From contig NZ_CP062983.1 of the NCBI RefSeq assembly GCF_015500095.1, forward strand, positions 5,022,001 through 5,086,000: 64,000 bases of DNA, read 5' to 3'. Below the pieces are notes generated by a model. The model saw only the letters and a program-made list of their open reading frames with translations, was not told the origin of the DNA and did not search any database. Below are positions 7,777 through 15,960 of the stretch, piece after piece. Origin of the DNA: Phototrophicus methaneseepsis (GTDB taxonomy: Bacteria > Chloroflexota > Anaerolineae > Aggregatilineales > Phototrophicaceae). Made by a program: the position numbers and the translations under genes. Within the stretch, counting starts at the first letter, position 1; every line of letters starts with the position of its first letter.

Positions 7777-9849
7777 CTAGCGCGGCAAAGGCGGCGGCGG
7801 GGGCAAGTCATCATCGGACTGCCGACGCCGAGATTGCTCCGGGGGTGGCGGGGGTGGCGTGCCGGTACGGTTCCCTGGCATTGGCGGCGGGGGCGGCAAA
7901 TCTGCCGTTTCCTGATCATCCTGATGCCGCGGGATCAACGGCGATGGTGACGACGCGCTGCCCTGTAAAGGCTGGGCGGATTCATTGTAGCGCCGGGGCG
8001 GACTGATGCTCGGCTGCTGTGGGGCCTGGTTTGTCTGCGGATACGTCGGCTGCTGATACGTCGGTTGCTGATAATCCGGTTGTGAATAGCCTTGTTGTGG
8101 ATACGTCTGCTGGTTGTAGTCATAGCCTTGTTGCGGATACGTCTGCTGATTGTAGTCATAGCCTTGTTGGCCGTACTGTTGCGTATTTTGTTGGGCGCGC
8201 TGCTGCTCTTGCTGGTCCATCTGGTAAGCAGCGATGAACTCCGACAAGATGTTACGCTGGCTATCCTGCCGCGCCTGGTTCTGCATTGTGCGCAGTTGGG
8301 CCTGTCGCAGCATGATGTGTTCTTGCACCACGCGGGGACGTGGCACAGTGTGGAACTCTTTATGCTGGTCCGCACCCACCAGCGAAAGACGAATATCGCC
8401 ATAATCGAGCAACTGCTGAGAGACGCCGTTCATCTCTGCGATGACGTTATCGACCTGGCTTAACAACACCAAGTCACGTTCATTTTGCAGCCATAAGGGC
8501 CGCTGATGGACAAAAAGCACCATCGCATCATTGACGAGCATATAATCGTTACGCCAGTCCAGGTCACGAAACCAGAAGACGGCCAGAGCGATAATCAGCA
8601 ACACAATCCCAACCGCCATACCGATCACGCCTAATCCAAAAGGCAGGCTAATGATGAAAGCGGCAATCGCTGCCAGAATCATCAGCATCGCTGGCGCTAC
8701 CATGCGGAACCACAGCGACCAGTGCTTGCGAAAGACGACGCCCTCTTCGATGGTGAACTGGGATACAAACGGCGAGAAAGGCATCTTACGTGCCACTTCT
8801 TCTTCCGGTGTATCGTCAAAATTGGCATCTTCTTTATAGCGTATTGTGCGTGGGACACGAGCACGAGGCAGCAAATTGGGGTCATTATGTGCATGGCCTG
8901 CACCACCCATCGACTGCACATCGGACCACATCAGGTCCGCACCCTGATAAACCTGTTCCGTTTTGCGGCGCTGATACTGGTTGATGAGCAGATCTTCTAC
9001 CGCTTCAGGGTTTGGCATCATCGCCAGCGCGACATTCCCCGCAGAGCCGGATGTCTTCAGCTCAAGCGTGCCATACTTCAAGGCAAATGCGAGCGGGTTG
9101 GGCGGCATTGTGACGCTCGTCTCCTGCACGCTATCCAGGCTCAACTCATTGAAACTGCGGCGGAACGTCAGAATCGTGCGGCGCTTCTGGATAACGCGCT
9201 GATCTGTGATGATGATCTCGTCGTTTTGCCACTCCAGGAAGATGTAATACAACAACAATAAGGGCAAAATCAGCCCGGCCAGGATAAACAACGCTGCCAG
9301 CTCTCGCACGGTAAAAGCCAGCATGAACATGCCCAATGCGGCAATCGCCGGGATAGGCACCCATCGCAGCAGCGCCCACACATGCCGGTGCGTCTTTAAG
9401 AGCACGACTTCATTTGGGCGCTGGCCCTCGAAGGCTTCACTCCCTGCCGCCAAGGGGGCCATACCGGTGAACTGCTGCCCCAACAGCGGATAATATGTCC
9501 CCAGGCGTTGCAACGCATCACGCGACAAAAAGAGCACATCCGTGGGGACAGTCGCCTGTAAAGAAGCGGTTTCAATCCCTTCATAAAAGAGCGCTTCATC
9601 ATCGACATATTGTCCCGCGTCGACCACGCCAAACTGCTGCGTAATGCCACTGGGCGCGGCGTAGAAGATGGCAACCTGCCCGCGCACAATGATATACAGC
9701 CCCCTGGAGTGCGCGTTTTGTTGAACGATTAAGTCGCCAACGTTATAGTGAAGCAGTTCAAACGTTTGCAACACCGCGTTGAACTCTCGCTGAGGCAGCA
9801 CACTAAACTGGGGAACGCGTCGGATCAAATCGGCATAGGCCTGGGCCAT
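7777..9849 (-). CDS. Cyclic-nucleotide-binding-like plus twin PH-domain membrane protein
   Basis: Large protein (690 residues) of uncommon layout. Residues 10-130 read as a cNMP-binding (CRP-type) beta-barrel, with GDLIVQQN, YIIVRGQVAIFY and a GQYVDDEALF stretch in place of the usual phosphate cassette. Next is a two-pass hairpin (about 160-205) and a bacterial PH (bPH2/DUF304-like) domain containing ITDQRVIQKRRTI. A second hairpin (about 385-430) and a second PH-like domain follow. The last 170 residues are low complexity: Gln/Tyr repeats, then runs of five to six prolines. No enzyme motif is seen. The gene is monocistronic, with its start facing the S9 peptidase gene. A role as a membrane sensor or scaffold is inference. 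Confidence 0.8.
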   Translation of the reverse strand: MAQAYADLIRRVPQFSVLPQREFNAVLQTFELLHYNVGDLIVQQNAHSRGLYIIVRGQVAIFYAAPSGITQQFGVVDAGQYVDDEALFYEGIETASLQATVPTDVLFLSRDALQRLGTYYPLLGQQFTGMAPLAAGSEAFEGQRPNEVVLLKTHRHVWALLRWVPIPAIAALGMFMLAFTVRELAALFILAGLILPLLLLYYIFLEWQNDEIIITDQRVIQKRRTILTFRRSFNELSLDSVQETSVTMPPNPLAFALKYGTLELKTSGSAGNVALAMMPNPEAVEDLLINQYQRRKTEQVYQGADLMWSDVQSMGGAGHAHNDPNLLPRARVPRTIRYKEDANFDDTPEEEVARKMPFSPFVSQFTIEEGVVFRKHWSLWFRMVAPAMLMILAAIAAFIISLPFGLGVIGMAVGIVLLIIALAVFWFRDLDWRNDYMLVNDAMVLFVHQRPLWLQNERDLVLLSQVDNVIAEMNGVSQQLLDYGDIRLSLVGADQHKEFHTVPRPRVVQEHIMLRQAQLRTMQNQARQDSQRNILSEFIAAYQMDQQEQQRAQQNTQQYGQQGYDYNQQTYPQQGYDYNQQTYPQQGYSQPDYQQPTYQQPTYPQTNQAPQQPSISPPRRYNESAQPLQGSASSPSPLIPRHQDDQETADLPPPPPMPGNRTGTPPPPPPEQSRRRQSDDDLPPPPPLPR
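8080..8172 (-). repeat. In-gene tandem repeat coding Gln/Tyr units
   Basis: Two nearly identical copies of a roughly 36-base unit, plus partial copies, encode GYDYNQQTYPQQ-type repeats in the C-terminal tail of the cNMP/PH protein. Such repeats can change copy number by slippage; each unit keeps the frame. Confidence 0.75.
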
Positions 9850-9913
9850 AAGGGGACCTCATCGCAAATGAGCACAATCGGCTTAAGTATACCGAACTTT
9901 GCTAACTACGTGA

Positions 9914-9947
9914 TGGTCATTGTACCTGTGGTCATTCAGTGGTCATT
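9914..9947. promoter_or_regulatory. Three TGGTCATT direct repeats
   Basis: TGGTCATT occurs at 9914-9921, 9929-9936 and 9940-9947 in the divergent region between the cNMP/PH gene and the S9 peptidase gene. Short direct repeats in such a place could be binding sites for a regulator; none is identified. Confidence 0.3.
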
Positions 9948-10115
9948 GGACCGGGCTGTAATTGGCATTATCAGGCCAGGATAGGGCGCGTTACAATTTG
10001 ACGACATCAATTTAGGGATTCGATCCATTCCTTTCTATCGATCAGTTTTATTTATCAGACGATCTATCTGTTCTCTTTCTAATCGCCCTTATTCAGTGCT
10101 TCAGGAGCCTATCTG

Positions 10116-12158
10116 ATGAGCGAAAAGCGCCCCATCACAGCAGAAGATTTGAACCGGATTATCTATATTGAAGATCCGCAGGTTAGCCCGGATGGCAAAT
10201 GGATTGCTTATGTGCACGTTACACCCAACCCGGGCGAGAAGCGCTATACCAGCAACATCTGGTTAGCAGCAACCGATGGCACCACCCTCTATCAGCTCAC
10301 ACGTGGTGGCAAAGACACCACGCCGAGATGGTCGCCAGATGGGAGCGCGCTGGCATTCGTCAGCACCCGCAACGGCGTCCCACAGATTTTCCTGCTGCCT
10401 GTCAATGCGATAGGTGGCGAAGCGCGCCAGCTTACCAGCAATAAAAATGGCGCGGCTGCCCCGGCATGGTCGCCAGATGGCAGTATGATCGCTTACCTCA
10501 GCAGTATGAATGCTGAAGAACGCGCCAAAGAAGACAGCGGCGAAGCCGAAGAACCACCCCAGGATGAACTGGAAAGCAAGTATCGTAAAGACCGTGAGGC
10601 GGAAACGAAAAAAGCCTTCTTTGACCCGATGTTCATTGAGCGCATCCCCTTCCGTCAGGGGACAAGCTACATGGATGATCGCCGTCAACAGGTCTACGTC
10701 ATCGCCACTGCGGAAGGCCTGGAAGGCGATGCCGCGAAAGCTCGCCGTCTCACATCCCTGGCAGGCAGCTACACCCCGCCGCAGTGGTCGCCAGATGGCA
10801 GCACGCTCTATACCAGCCGCCCTTGGGACCTGGAAAAAGACGAGTCCTTCCGTTGGGGCAATATCTACAGCATTGACATCACCAGTGGCGAAGAAACGCG
10901 CTTCCTGGCAGATGATGAACACAGCTATTACGGCGCGCTACCCTCCCCGGATGGCAAATGGCTGGCAGCTATCCGCAGCGAGAGCATCATCACAGACGAT
11001 GTATCGCGCTTCCTGCTCATCCCGCTGGAAGGCGACGGAGAGCCTGTTGTGCTCAACGAAACGCTCGACCGCAGCATTGGCGGCTATGAGTGGACCGACG
11101 ATGGCCGCCTCTTTGCTTCCGTAGCGGATAACGGCGTGGTGAACGTCTTTGAAATCGACATCGAAAACACGACCTTTAAGCCCGTCGTTGATGGTCGCAT
11201 GTATGTACGCGATTTCAGCGTCAGCAATGATGGCAGCGTGGCCTATAGCTTCAGCACGCCGATGAACCCCAACGAGCTAGGGTACAAGGCCACAAATGGC
11301 GAGCAAGTCGTCCTCACAGAAGCCAACAAGAAGTTACTGGATGAAGTCTTCGTGCAGGAGACATATGGGGTACGCTATGCTTCGCCCTCCGGCACAGAAA
11401 TCCAGGGTTGGTATATCCTGCCCGTTGGTTATGAAGAAGGCAAAGAATACCCGCTGGCACTCAATATTCACGGTGGTCCGCACGCCATGTGGGGCGATAG
11501 CGAACGCAGTATGTGGCATGAGTGGCAGTTCCACGCCGCCCGGGGCTACGTCGTCTTCTACTGTAACCCGCGTGGCAGCGATGGCTATGGCGAGTCCTTC
11601 CTCAATGCGCTGCACAGCGATTGGGGTAACATCGCTATGGATGACATCATGGCCGGGGTCGATCTCATGATCGAAAAGGGCATGATCGACGTCAACCATA
11701 TGGCTGTGACCGGTGGCAGCTATGGGGGTTATATGACGGCCTGGATCGTCGGCCATACAGATCGCTTTGTGGCGGCAGTCTCACAACGTGGCGTCTATAA
11801 CCTGACGAGCTTCTATGGGACCAGCGATGTGCCCGTCCTCATCAGCGCAGAATTTGACGCGGAACCCTGGGAAAACCCGGAAAAACTGTGGGAACACTCC
11901 CCCCTGGCCTATGCCCATAACGTCACCACGCCCCTGCTCATCATCCACAGCGAGAACGACTTCCGCGTGCCGATTGAACAGGGCGAACAGCTCTTCGCCT
12001 GGGTCCGTCGTGCAACCAACACGCCCGTTAAGCTGGTCCGTTACCCGCGTGAAGGCCATGAACTCAGCCGCAGCGGCGAACCAAACCACCGCATCAGCCG
12101 CCTGACGCAAATGGTCAATTGGTTCGATACCTACTGCTTCCCGGAGAAGTTCGACTAG
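10116..12158 (+). CDS. S9 family serine peptidase (acylaminoacyl-peptidase/DPP-like)
   Basis: Cytoplasmic oligopeptidase of 680 residues with no signal peptide. The first 400 residues form a beta-propeller with TolB/DPP-type blades, recognisable by the repeated WSPDGS/SPDGKW motif. The C-terminal alpha/beta-hydrolase domain has the nucleophile Ser535 in GGSYGGY, Asp615 in HSENDFRVP and His648 in REGHELS, so the catalytic triad is complete. HGGP, the oxyanion loop, lies upstream of the nucleophile. An AGGAG ribosome site precedes the ATG. A charged insertion near residues 130-175 interrupts the propeller. The natural substrate cannot be told from sequence; the family cleaves short or N-blocked peptides. 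Confidence 0.94.
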   Translation: MSEKRPITAEDLNRIIYIEDPQVSPDGKWIAYVHVTPNPGEKRYTSNIWLAATDGTTLYQLTRGGKDTTPRWSPDGSALAFVSTRNGVPQIFLLPVNAIGGEARQLTSNKNGAAAPAWSPDGSMIAYLSSMNAEERAKEDSGEAEEPPQDELESKYRKDREAETKKAFFDPMFIERIPFRQGTSYMDDRRQQVYVIATAEGLEGDAAKARRLTSLAGSYTPPQWSPDGSTLYTSRPWDLEKDESFRWGNIYSIDITSGEETRFLADDEHSYYGALPSPDGKWLAAIRSESIITDDVSRFLLIPLEGDGEPVVLNETLDRSIGGYEWTDDGRLFASVADNGVVNVFEIDIENTTFKPVVDGRMYVRDFSVSNDGSVAYSFSTPMNPNELGYKATNGEQVVLTEANKKLLDEVFVQETYGVRYASPSGTEIQGWYILPVGYEEGKEYPLALNIHGGPHAMWGDSERSMWHEWQFHAARGYVVFYCNPRGSDGYGESFLNALHSDWGNIAMDDIMAGVDLMIEKGMIDVNHMAVTGGSYGGYMTAWIVGHTDRFVAAVSQRGVYNLTSFYGTSDVPVLISAEFDAEPWENPEKLWEHSPLAYAHNVTTPLLIIHSENDFRVPIEQGEQLFAWVRRATNTPVKLVRYPREGHELSRSGEPNHRISRLTQMVNWFDTYCFPEKFD

Positions 12159-12197
12159 GGTCTCTTGACGAAGATACGATACAGAGCGTTTTTTCAT

Positions 12198-12219
12198 AGG
12201 GCACGACATGTCGTGCCCT
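12198..12219. terminator. Perfect 22-bp palindrome after the S9 peptidase gene
   Basis: AGGGCACGACA followed by TGTCGTGCCCT is a perfect inverted repeat 40 bases after the peptidase stop codon. It could form a stem, but there is no loop spacer and only a weak T tract follows. It may be a terminator or a protein-binding palindrome. Confidence 0.45.
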
Positions 12220-12240
12220 TGTGCTTTAAGCACCAGGCGC

Positions 12241-12276
12241 GTACAAATAACATGTACAAACAACGCGTACAAATAA
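12241..12276 (+). repeat. Three direct repeats with 13-bp period
   Basis: GTACAAATAA at 12241, GTACAAACAA at 12254 and GTACAAATAA at 12267 repeat exactly every 13 bases. They lie 38 to 73 bases before the nucleoside hydrolase start. Their position suggests an operator array or upstream leader element for that gene. Confidence 0.6.
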
Positions 12277-12313
12277 ACTGTTTGCCTGACGTGCCCGATC
12301 AAAAGGAAAACCC

Positions 12314-13261
12314 ATGCCTCAAAAGATCATCATCGATACCGACCCCGGCGTGGACGATACGATGGCCATTTATTATGCGCTGGAAAGTGGCGCGTTCGAT
12401 ATCCTGGGGCTGACGACGGTCTTCGGCAATGTGGAAACGCCCCTGGCAACGCTCAATGCACTACGCTTATTAGAGATTGCAGGCCGTACAGATATACCTG
12501 TTGCCCAGGGTGCAACACGCCCCTTTGCAGAGCCATACTTCGGCGCTCCGGCCCATATCCATGGTGCGGACGGGCAGGGCGATCTCTTTTTACCAGCGCC
12601 TAGCACACAAGCCATCAGCCTATCAGCAGCCCAGTTCATCGTGGATCAGATCATGGCTCAACCGGGCGAAGTCACGCTTGTGCCGCTCGGCCCCTTAACG
12701 AATATCGCTATGGCCCTCTTGCTTGAGCCGCAAATCGCCCAGGCTGTCAAACAGGTGGTCTTGATGGGCGGTGCGGCCTTCGTACCCGGCAATATCACGC
12801 CAGCAGCGGAAGCCAATATCTTCCATGATGCAATTGCCGCCGAGATGGTGCTGAGCGCGCCCTGGGATGTGACGATGATCGGTTTGGATGTGACGCATCA
12901 GGTGATTATGTCGGATGAGGAGTTGGGCCGATACGGGGCCTCTGCCAAGGCCACCTCACAACATATCAGCAAGGTATTGCCGCTGTACATCAACTTCACA
13001 AGAGAATCGAGAGGCAAACCAGGCTTATACACGCATGATCCAACGACAATTAGCTATCTGCTGAATCCTGCCCTGTTTGAGGTGCAGCCTTATCTGGTAC
13101 GGGTCGAAACAGAAGGCTTTTCCATTGGCAAGACGTGGGCCTGGCCGCAGAACGTCTATTCACCCTTAGCGGCGTTCCAGGTTGGCCCTGAGCACCTGGT
13201 GAATGTGGTGCTGGGTGCAGACGTGCCCGCCGTTAATGCGATGATGCTGGCGACTGTGTAA
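12314..13261 (+). CDS. Inosine-uridine-type nucleoside hydrolase
   Basis: Hydrolyses the N-glycosidic bond of ribonucleosides for base salvage; cytoplasmic, 315 residues, normal length. The calcium-binding signature DTDPGVDD is at residues 8-15 (Asp8, Asp10, Asp14, Asp15), and VPLGPLTNIA follows near 120. The conserved late region contains HDPTTI, typical of the fourth Asp ligand. An AAGGA ribosome site precedes the ATG. The 3' end overlaps the convergent MarR gene by 29 bases. Substrate preference (purine or pyrimidine) cannot be read by eye. The repeat array upstream may control it. Confidence 0.93.
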   Translation: MPQKIIIDTDPGVDDTMAIYYALESGAFDILGLTTVFGNVETPLATLNALRLLEIAGRTDIPVAQGATRPFAEPYFGAPAHIHGADGQGDLFLPAPSTQAISLSAAQFIVDQIMAQPGEVTLVPLGPLTNIAMALLLEPQIAQAVKQVVLMGGAAFVPGNITPAAEANIFHDAIAAEMVLSAPWDVTMIGLDVTHQVIMSDEELGRYGASAKATSQHISKVLPLYINFTRESRGKPGLYTHDPTTISYLLNPALFEVQPYLVRVETEGFSIGKTWAWPQNVYSPLAAFQVGPEHLVNVVLGADVPAVNAMMLATV

Positions 13262-13739
13262 CGGATTCATCTTCAGTCCCTTTATCCAGCGGGAATTGTT
13301 TGACCAGCAGGCCGAAGTACTCGCGCACTTTTTCGAGGGCTTCTTCGCGTTCTTCGTGCGGCACCAACTCAAAGACAGCACGGGCCTGGGCCATCAAACT
13401 CGTCTGAACAGCCCAGAAGCGCTGTTCACCAGCGGCTGTCAGGCTGACGTCGACGGCACGCTTATCATCGCTACTCTGATCACGTTGGACGAGGGCTGGT
13501 GACATCGCCTCCAGGCGTTTGACGAGGCCCGTCATCGTCGCATTCGTCAGGTGATGGTCGCGCGCAATTTCGCCAATACGGCAGCGCCCGCCCTGTTCAA
13601 TGAGCGTTTTCAGGACGTAGAACTGGGGCGGGGTCAGGTCATGGGCCGCCATATGAGCAGCCAAACGCTTTTCAAAATCAGCAATGAGCTCGAAGAGCAG
13701 CCCCCAGAACGCCAACAAGTCGCGATCGAGTTCGTCCAA
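13233..13739 (-). CDS. MarR family transcriptional regulator
   Basis: Winged-helix dimeric DNA-binding protein of 168 residues. The helix-turn-helix region reads CRIGEIARDHHLTNATMTGLVKRLEA (about 52-78), followed by the wing with DDKRAVDVSLTAAG, typical of MarR proteins. The start is TTG with GAGAGG upstream; an out-of-frame ATG lies within the same stretch. A 19-bp imperfect palindrome lies 22 bases before the start and could be its own operator. It converges on and overlaps the nucleoside hydrolase gene. Ligand and targets unknown; regulation of the neighbouring secreted-protein gene is possible. Confidence 0.92.
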   Translation of the reverse strand: MDELDRDLLAFWGLLFELIADFEKRLAAHMAAHDLTPPQFYVLKTLIEQGGRCRIGEIARDHHLTNATMTGLVKRLEAMSPALVQRDQSSDDKRAVDVSLTAAGEQRFWAVQTSLMAQARAVFELVPHEEREEALEKVREYFGLLVKQFPLDKGTEDESVTQSPASSH

Positions 13740-13761
13740 TGCATCCCTCTCTATTCATAAT

Positions 13762-13780
13762 TAGACGATTGTATCATCTA
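13762..13780. promoter_or_regulatory. Candidate MarR operator palindrome
   Basis: TAGACGAT and ATCATCTA form an imperfect inverted repeat (7 of 8 matching) around TGT, 22 bases before the marR-type gene start. It overlaps a minus-strand TACAAT that could be the -10 box. Size and placement fit MarR autorepression. Confidence 0.5.
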
Positions 13781-13865
13781 GGGCCTGTTGTAAGTAGATA
13801 AGGTTAGTTCCATCGTCCTATTTCGGGCTGCATAGGGCAATCGCCTAAAAATTACGGGCTGTATT

Positions 13866-13896
13866 TTGCCCATTTTACGCTAAGATTCGGTACAAT
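13866..13896 (+). promoter_or_regulatory. Candidate promoter for the secreted-protein gene
   Basis: TTGCCC at 13866-13871 and TACAAT at 13891-13896 are separated by 19 bases, with the GTG start 28 bases downstream. This is a consensus-based guess. Confidence 0.35.
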
Positions 13897-13924
13897 CGGC
13901 TGACTTACCGACGGAGGTAGCCCT

Positions 13925-15016
13925 GTGAAGAAAGCAACTTATTTTTTGCTCGTGCTGTGCCTGCTCCTTGTTAGCGGCCTCGCGGCAGCCCAAACAGACA
14001 CAACAGATTCCACAGATGATGCCGCCACCAGTGGCGATTCATCGACCGTAAGCTGGCTATTTGTCGCTTGCGAAAATAGTGCCGTCATCGACCTGACTGG
14101 CTTTATGGAAACAGGTTATGATGTTTACGTGCAGGTTTTCCGTGAGATTGGCACCAGCGGGACTCCCTTGACGCCCGTCACCCAGGTGAGCGTCAGCGGC
14201 GACTATCAAGTCAGCCCGCAGATTAGCTATACAGGCGGCGAAGTACTGGCCTTTGGTCAGTATGCGACTGCGCAAATCAGCATCGCACGCGAAGGCAGCC
14301 CGACTTCGACCACCTTCACCGGCACAGTCAATGATGTGCAGGATGGCTGCGCCACCCCCACCTATGAAGGTGTCGATACCAGCGCCGCTGATGGCGGCCT
14401 GGGCAGCACCGGCAGCAACCCGGCCCAGATTTACTCGCCACTTGGGGGCATCATCAACCCGAACATTGTGGCTGATCTGCCGCAAGAATCCATTGTTCAG
14501 CTTGGCGCACGTCCCAGCCTGAACCCCTTCTTCGGCCAGCAGCGCAGCGATACAGCGGGGATGATCTTTGCAGAATGTAACCGCTATCCTGGCTCAGAAC
14601 CGGGCCTGCTCTATGATACCGATGGCCTGACCATCTTCTGGTCATGGTTCGCTTCTACGCCGGAATTGGTGGAAGACCACCTGCGCGAAGCCCGTTACCA
14701 GATATGGATCAACAGCCAGAGCTTCCCCGCAGAAGACATCATCGACCACGCAGCCCGCAGCCAGATTCAGCAGCGCGAAGATGGCAATTACTGGGTCTTC
14801 TATACCATTGACCTGGGCGACCTGTGGGCACCGGGTGAATATAGTGTTGGCTATCGCCTGGAATGGGCCAACCCCATCAGCGACGGCTACGAAGAATTTG
14901 GCCCCGGTACAGGCAACAACTTCCTTGAAAGCGCCTGCGACTTCACCATCAGCAAGAATCCCTGGGGTGTCGATGATCCGTATCGCAACCCGAACTACCC
15001 CTATAACCTGGGGTAA
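13925..15016 (+). CDS. Secreted protein of unknown function
   Basis: 363-residue exported protein. It has a classic signal peptide: KK, then a hydrophobic core rich in Leu, then a cleavage site near GLAAAQ at residues 19-23. A short Asp/Thr/Ser linker follows. The mature part is beta-rich with a few conserved-looking cysteines (two near residues 50 and 140, two near 218 and 338) that could form disulfides. No catalytic motif is recognised. The GTG start has GGAGG 8 bases upstream. It is monocistronic with a terminator-like hairpin after it. The possible disulfides would suit the DsbA-like protein upstream, but no link is shown. Confidence 0.75.
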   Translation: MKKATYFLLVLCLLLVSGLAAAQTDTTDSTDDAATSGDSSTVSWLFVACENSAVIDLTGFMETGYDVYVQVFREIGTSGTPLTPVTQVSVSGDYQVSPQISYTGGEVLAFGQYATAQISIAREGSPTSTTFTGTVNDVQDGCATPTYEGVDTSAADGGLGSTGSNPAQIYSPLGGIINPNIVADLPQESIVQLGARPSLNPFFGQQRSDTAGMIFAECNRYPGSEPGLLYDTDGLTIFWSWFASTPELVEDHLREARYQIWINSQSFPAEDIIDHAARSQIQQREDGNYWVFYTIDLGDLWAPGEYSVGYRLEWANPISDGYEEFGPGTGNNFLESACDFTISKNPWGVDDPYRNPNYPYNLG

Positions 15017-15031
15017 GCTATAGAATTCAAA

Positions 15032-15061
15032 AAGTCCCTCTCCAGTTTTGGAGAGGGACTT
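15032..15061 (+). terminator. Rho-independent-like terminator hairpin
   Basis: AAGTCCCTCTCC and GGAGAGGGACTT form a perfect 12-bp stem around a 6-base loop, 16 bases after the secreted-protein stop. The T tract after it is weak. Confidence 0.7.
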
Positions 15062-15101
15062 GATAATCTATATAGATGGTTCTTAACTTCTAAGGGCCAG
15101 A

Positions 15102-15872
15102 ATGATCATACGTGCCGTATTTACAAAACACATCAAAAAAAATATACCAAGAATACCTATGTCTTTGATTGAAGAAGCCCAATCCCAATTCGGCCTGACG
15201 CTGACGCCAGAACAAGCGAACCAGTTCGACATTTATGCGCGCGAATTGGCAGACTGGAATACGCGAATGAACCTGACCGCCATCACAGAGCCGGATGAAG
15301 TCCGGGTGCGGCACTTTTTAGATTCGCTCTCTGTCGTGGCTGTGATGGGCTTCGACAATGGGGATAAAGCCGTTGATGTGGGCACAGGGGCTGGCTTCCC
15401 TGGCCTCCCACTGGCGATTGCCTTCCCAGACATTCACGTCACCTTGATCGATGCCACCGCCAAGAAGATCACCTTTTTAGAGCATATTGTGGCTGAGTGC
15501 GGCCTCACGAATGTGCAAACGGTCCATGCCCGCGCTGAAGATGCAGGCCACGATAGCGCTCATCGCGGCCAGTATGATGTGGTTGTGGCGCGTGCAGTCG
15601 CACGCCTCCCATCTCTATTGGAATATATGCTCCCACTTGCCAAGGTCGGCGGCTTTTGCATTGCGATGAAAGGCGATAGCGCCTCAGAAGAACTCGAAGA
15701 TAGCAAACGAGCGCTCTTTGTGTTGGGTGGAGAAGCCAAACCCATTGCAGATGTCCCCTTCCCGCAGATCGACCGTACACATTACCTCGTCACCATCGAA
15801 AAGACGCAAAAGACACCCAAACCGTATCCGCGTAAGGCTGGCACCCCCACGCGCAAACCAATCGGCTTCTAA
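15102..15872 (+). CDS. rsmG: 16S rRNA (guanine-N7)-methyltransferase RsmG
   Basis: SAM-dependent methyltransferase that modifies G527 of 16S rRNA. The SAM motif VDVGTGAGFPGLPLAI, the upstream block WNTRMNLT and VRHFLDSL are diagnostic. The frame codes 256 residues from ATG 15102, which has AAGGG 5 bases upstream. A second ATG at 15159 gives 237 residues and matches the usual family N-terminus but lacks a clear ribosome site, so the true start is uncertain. The basic C-terminal tail (KTQKTPKPYPRKAGTPTRKP) is typical for RNA binding. It is not next to mnmG/parAB as in many bacteria. Confidence 0.94.
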   Translation: MIIRAVFTKHIKKNIPRIPMSLIEEAQSQFGLTLTPEQANQFDIYARELADWNTRMNLTAITEPDEVRVRHFLDSLSVVAVMGFDNGDKAVDVGTGAGFPGLPLAIAFPDIHVTLIDATAKKITFLEHIVAECGLTNVQTVHARAEDAGHDSAHRGQYDVVVARAVARLPSLLEYMLPLAKVGGFCIAMKGDSASEELEDSKRALFVLGGEAKPIADVPFPQIDRTHYLVTIEKTQKTPKPYPRKAGTPTRKPIGF

Positions 15873-15960
15873 TTCAACGACACCCCATAACTTCAGTACT
15901 TGTTTGACTGTAGCTTAACAGTCATGCAGGGCCATAACGCCTATAATTATGATATATTAA

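Noticed and set aside
8019-8463. Plus-strand frames opposite the Gln/Tyr repeat tail
   Set aside because: These are antisense to repetitive codons of the cNMP/PH protein, so the open frame is expected.
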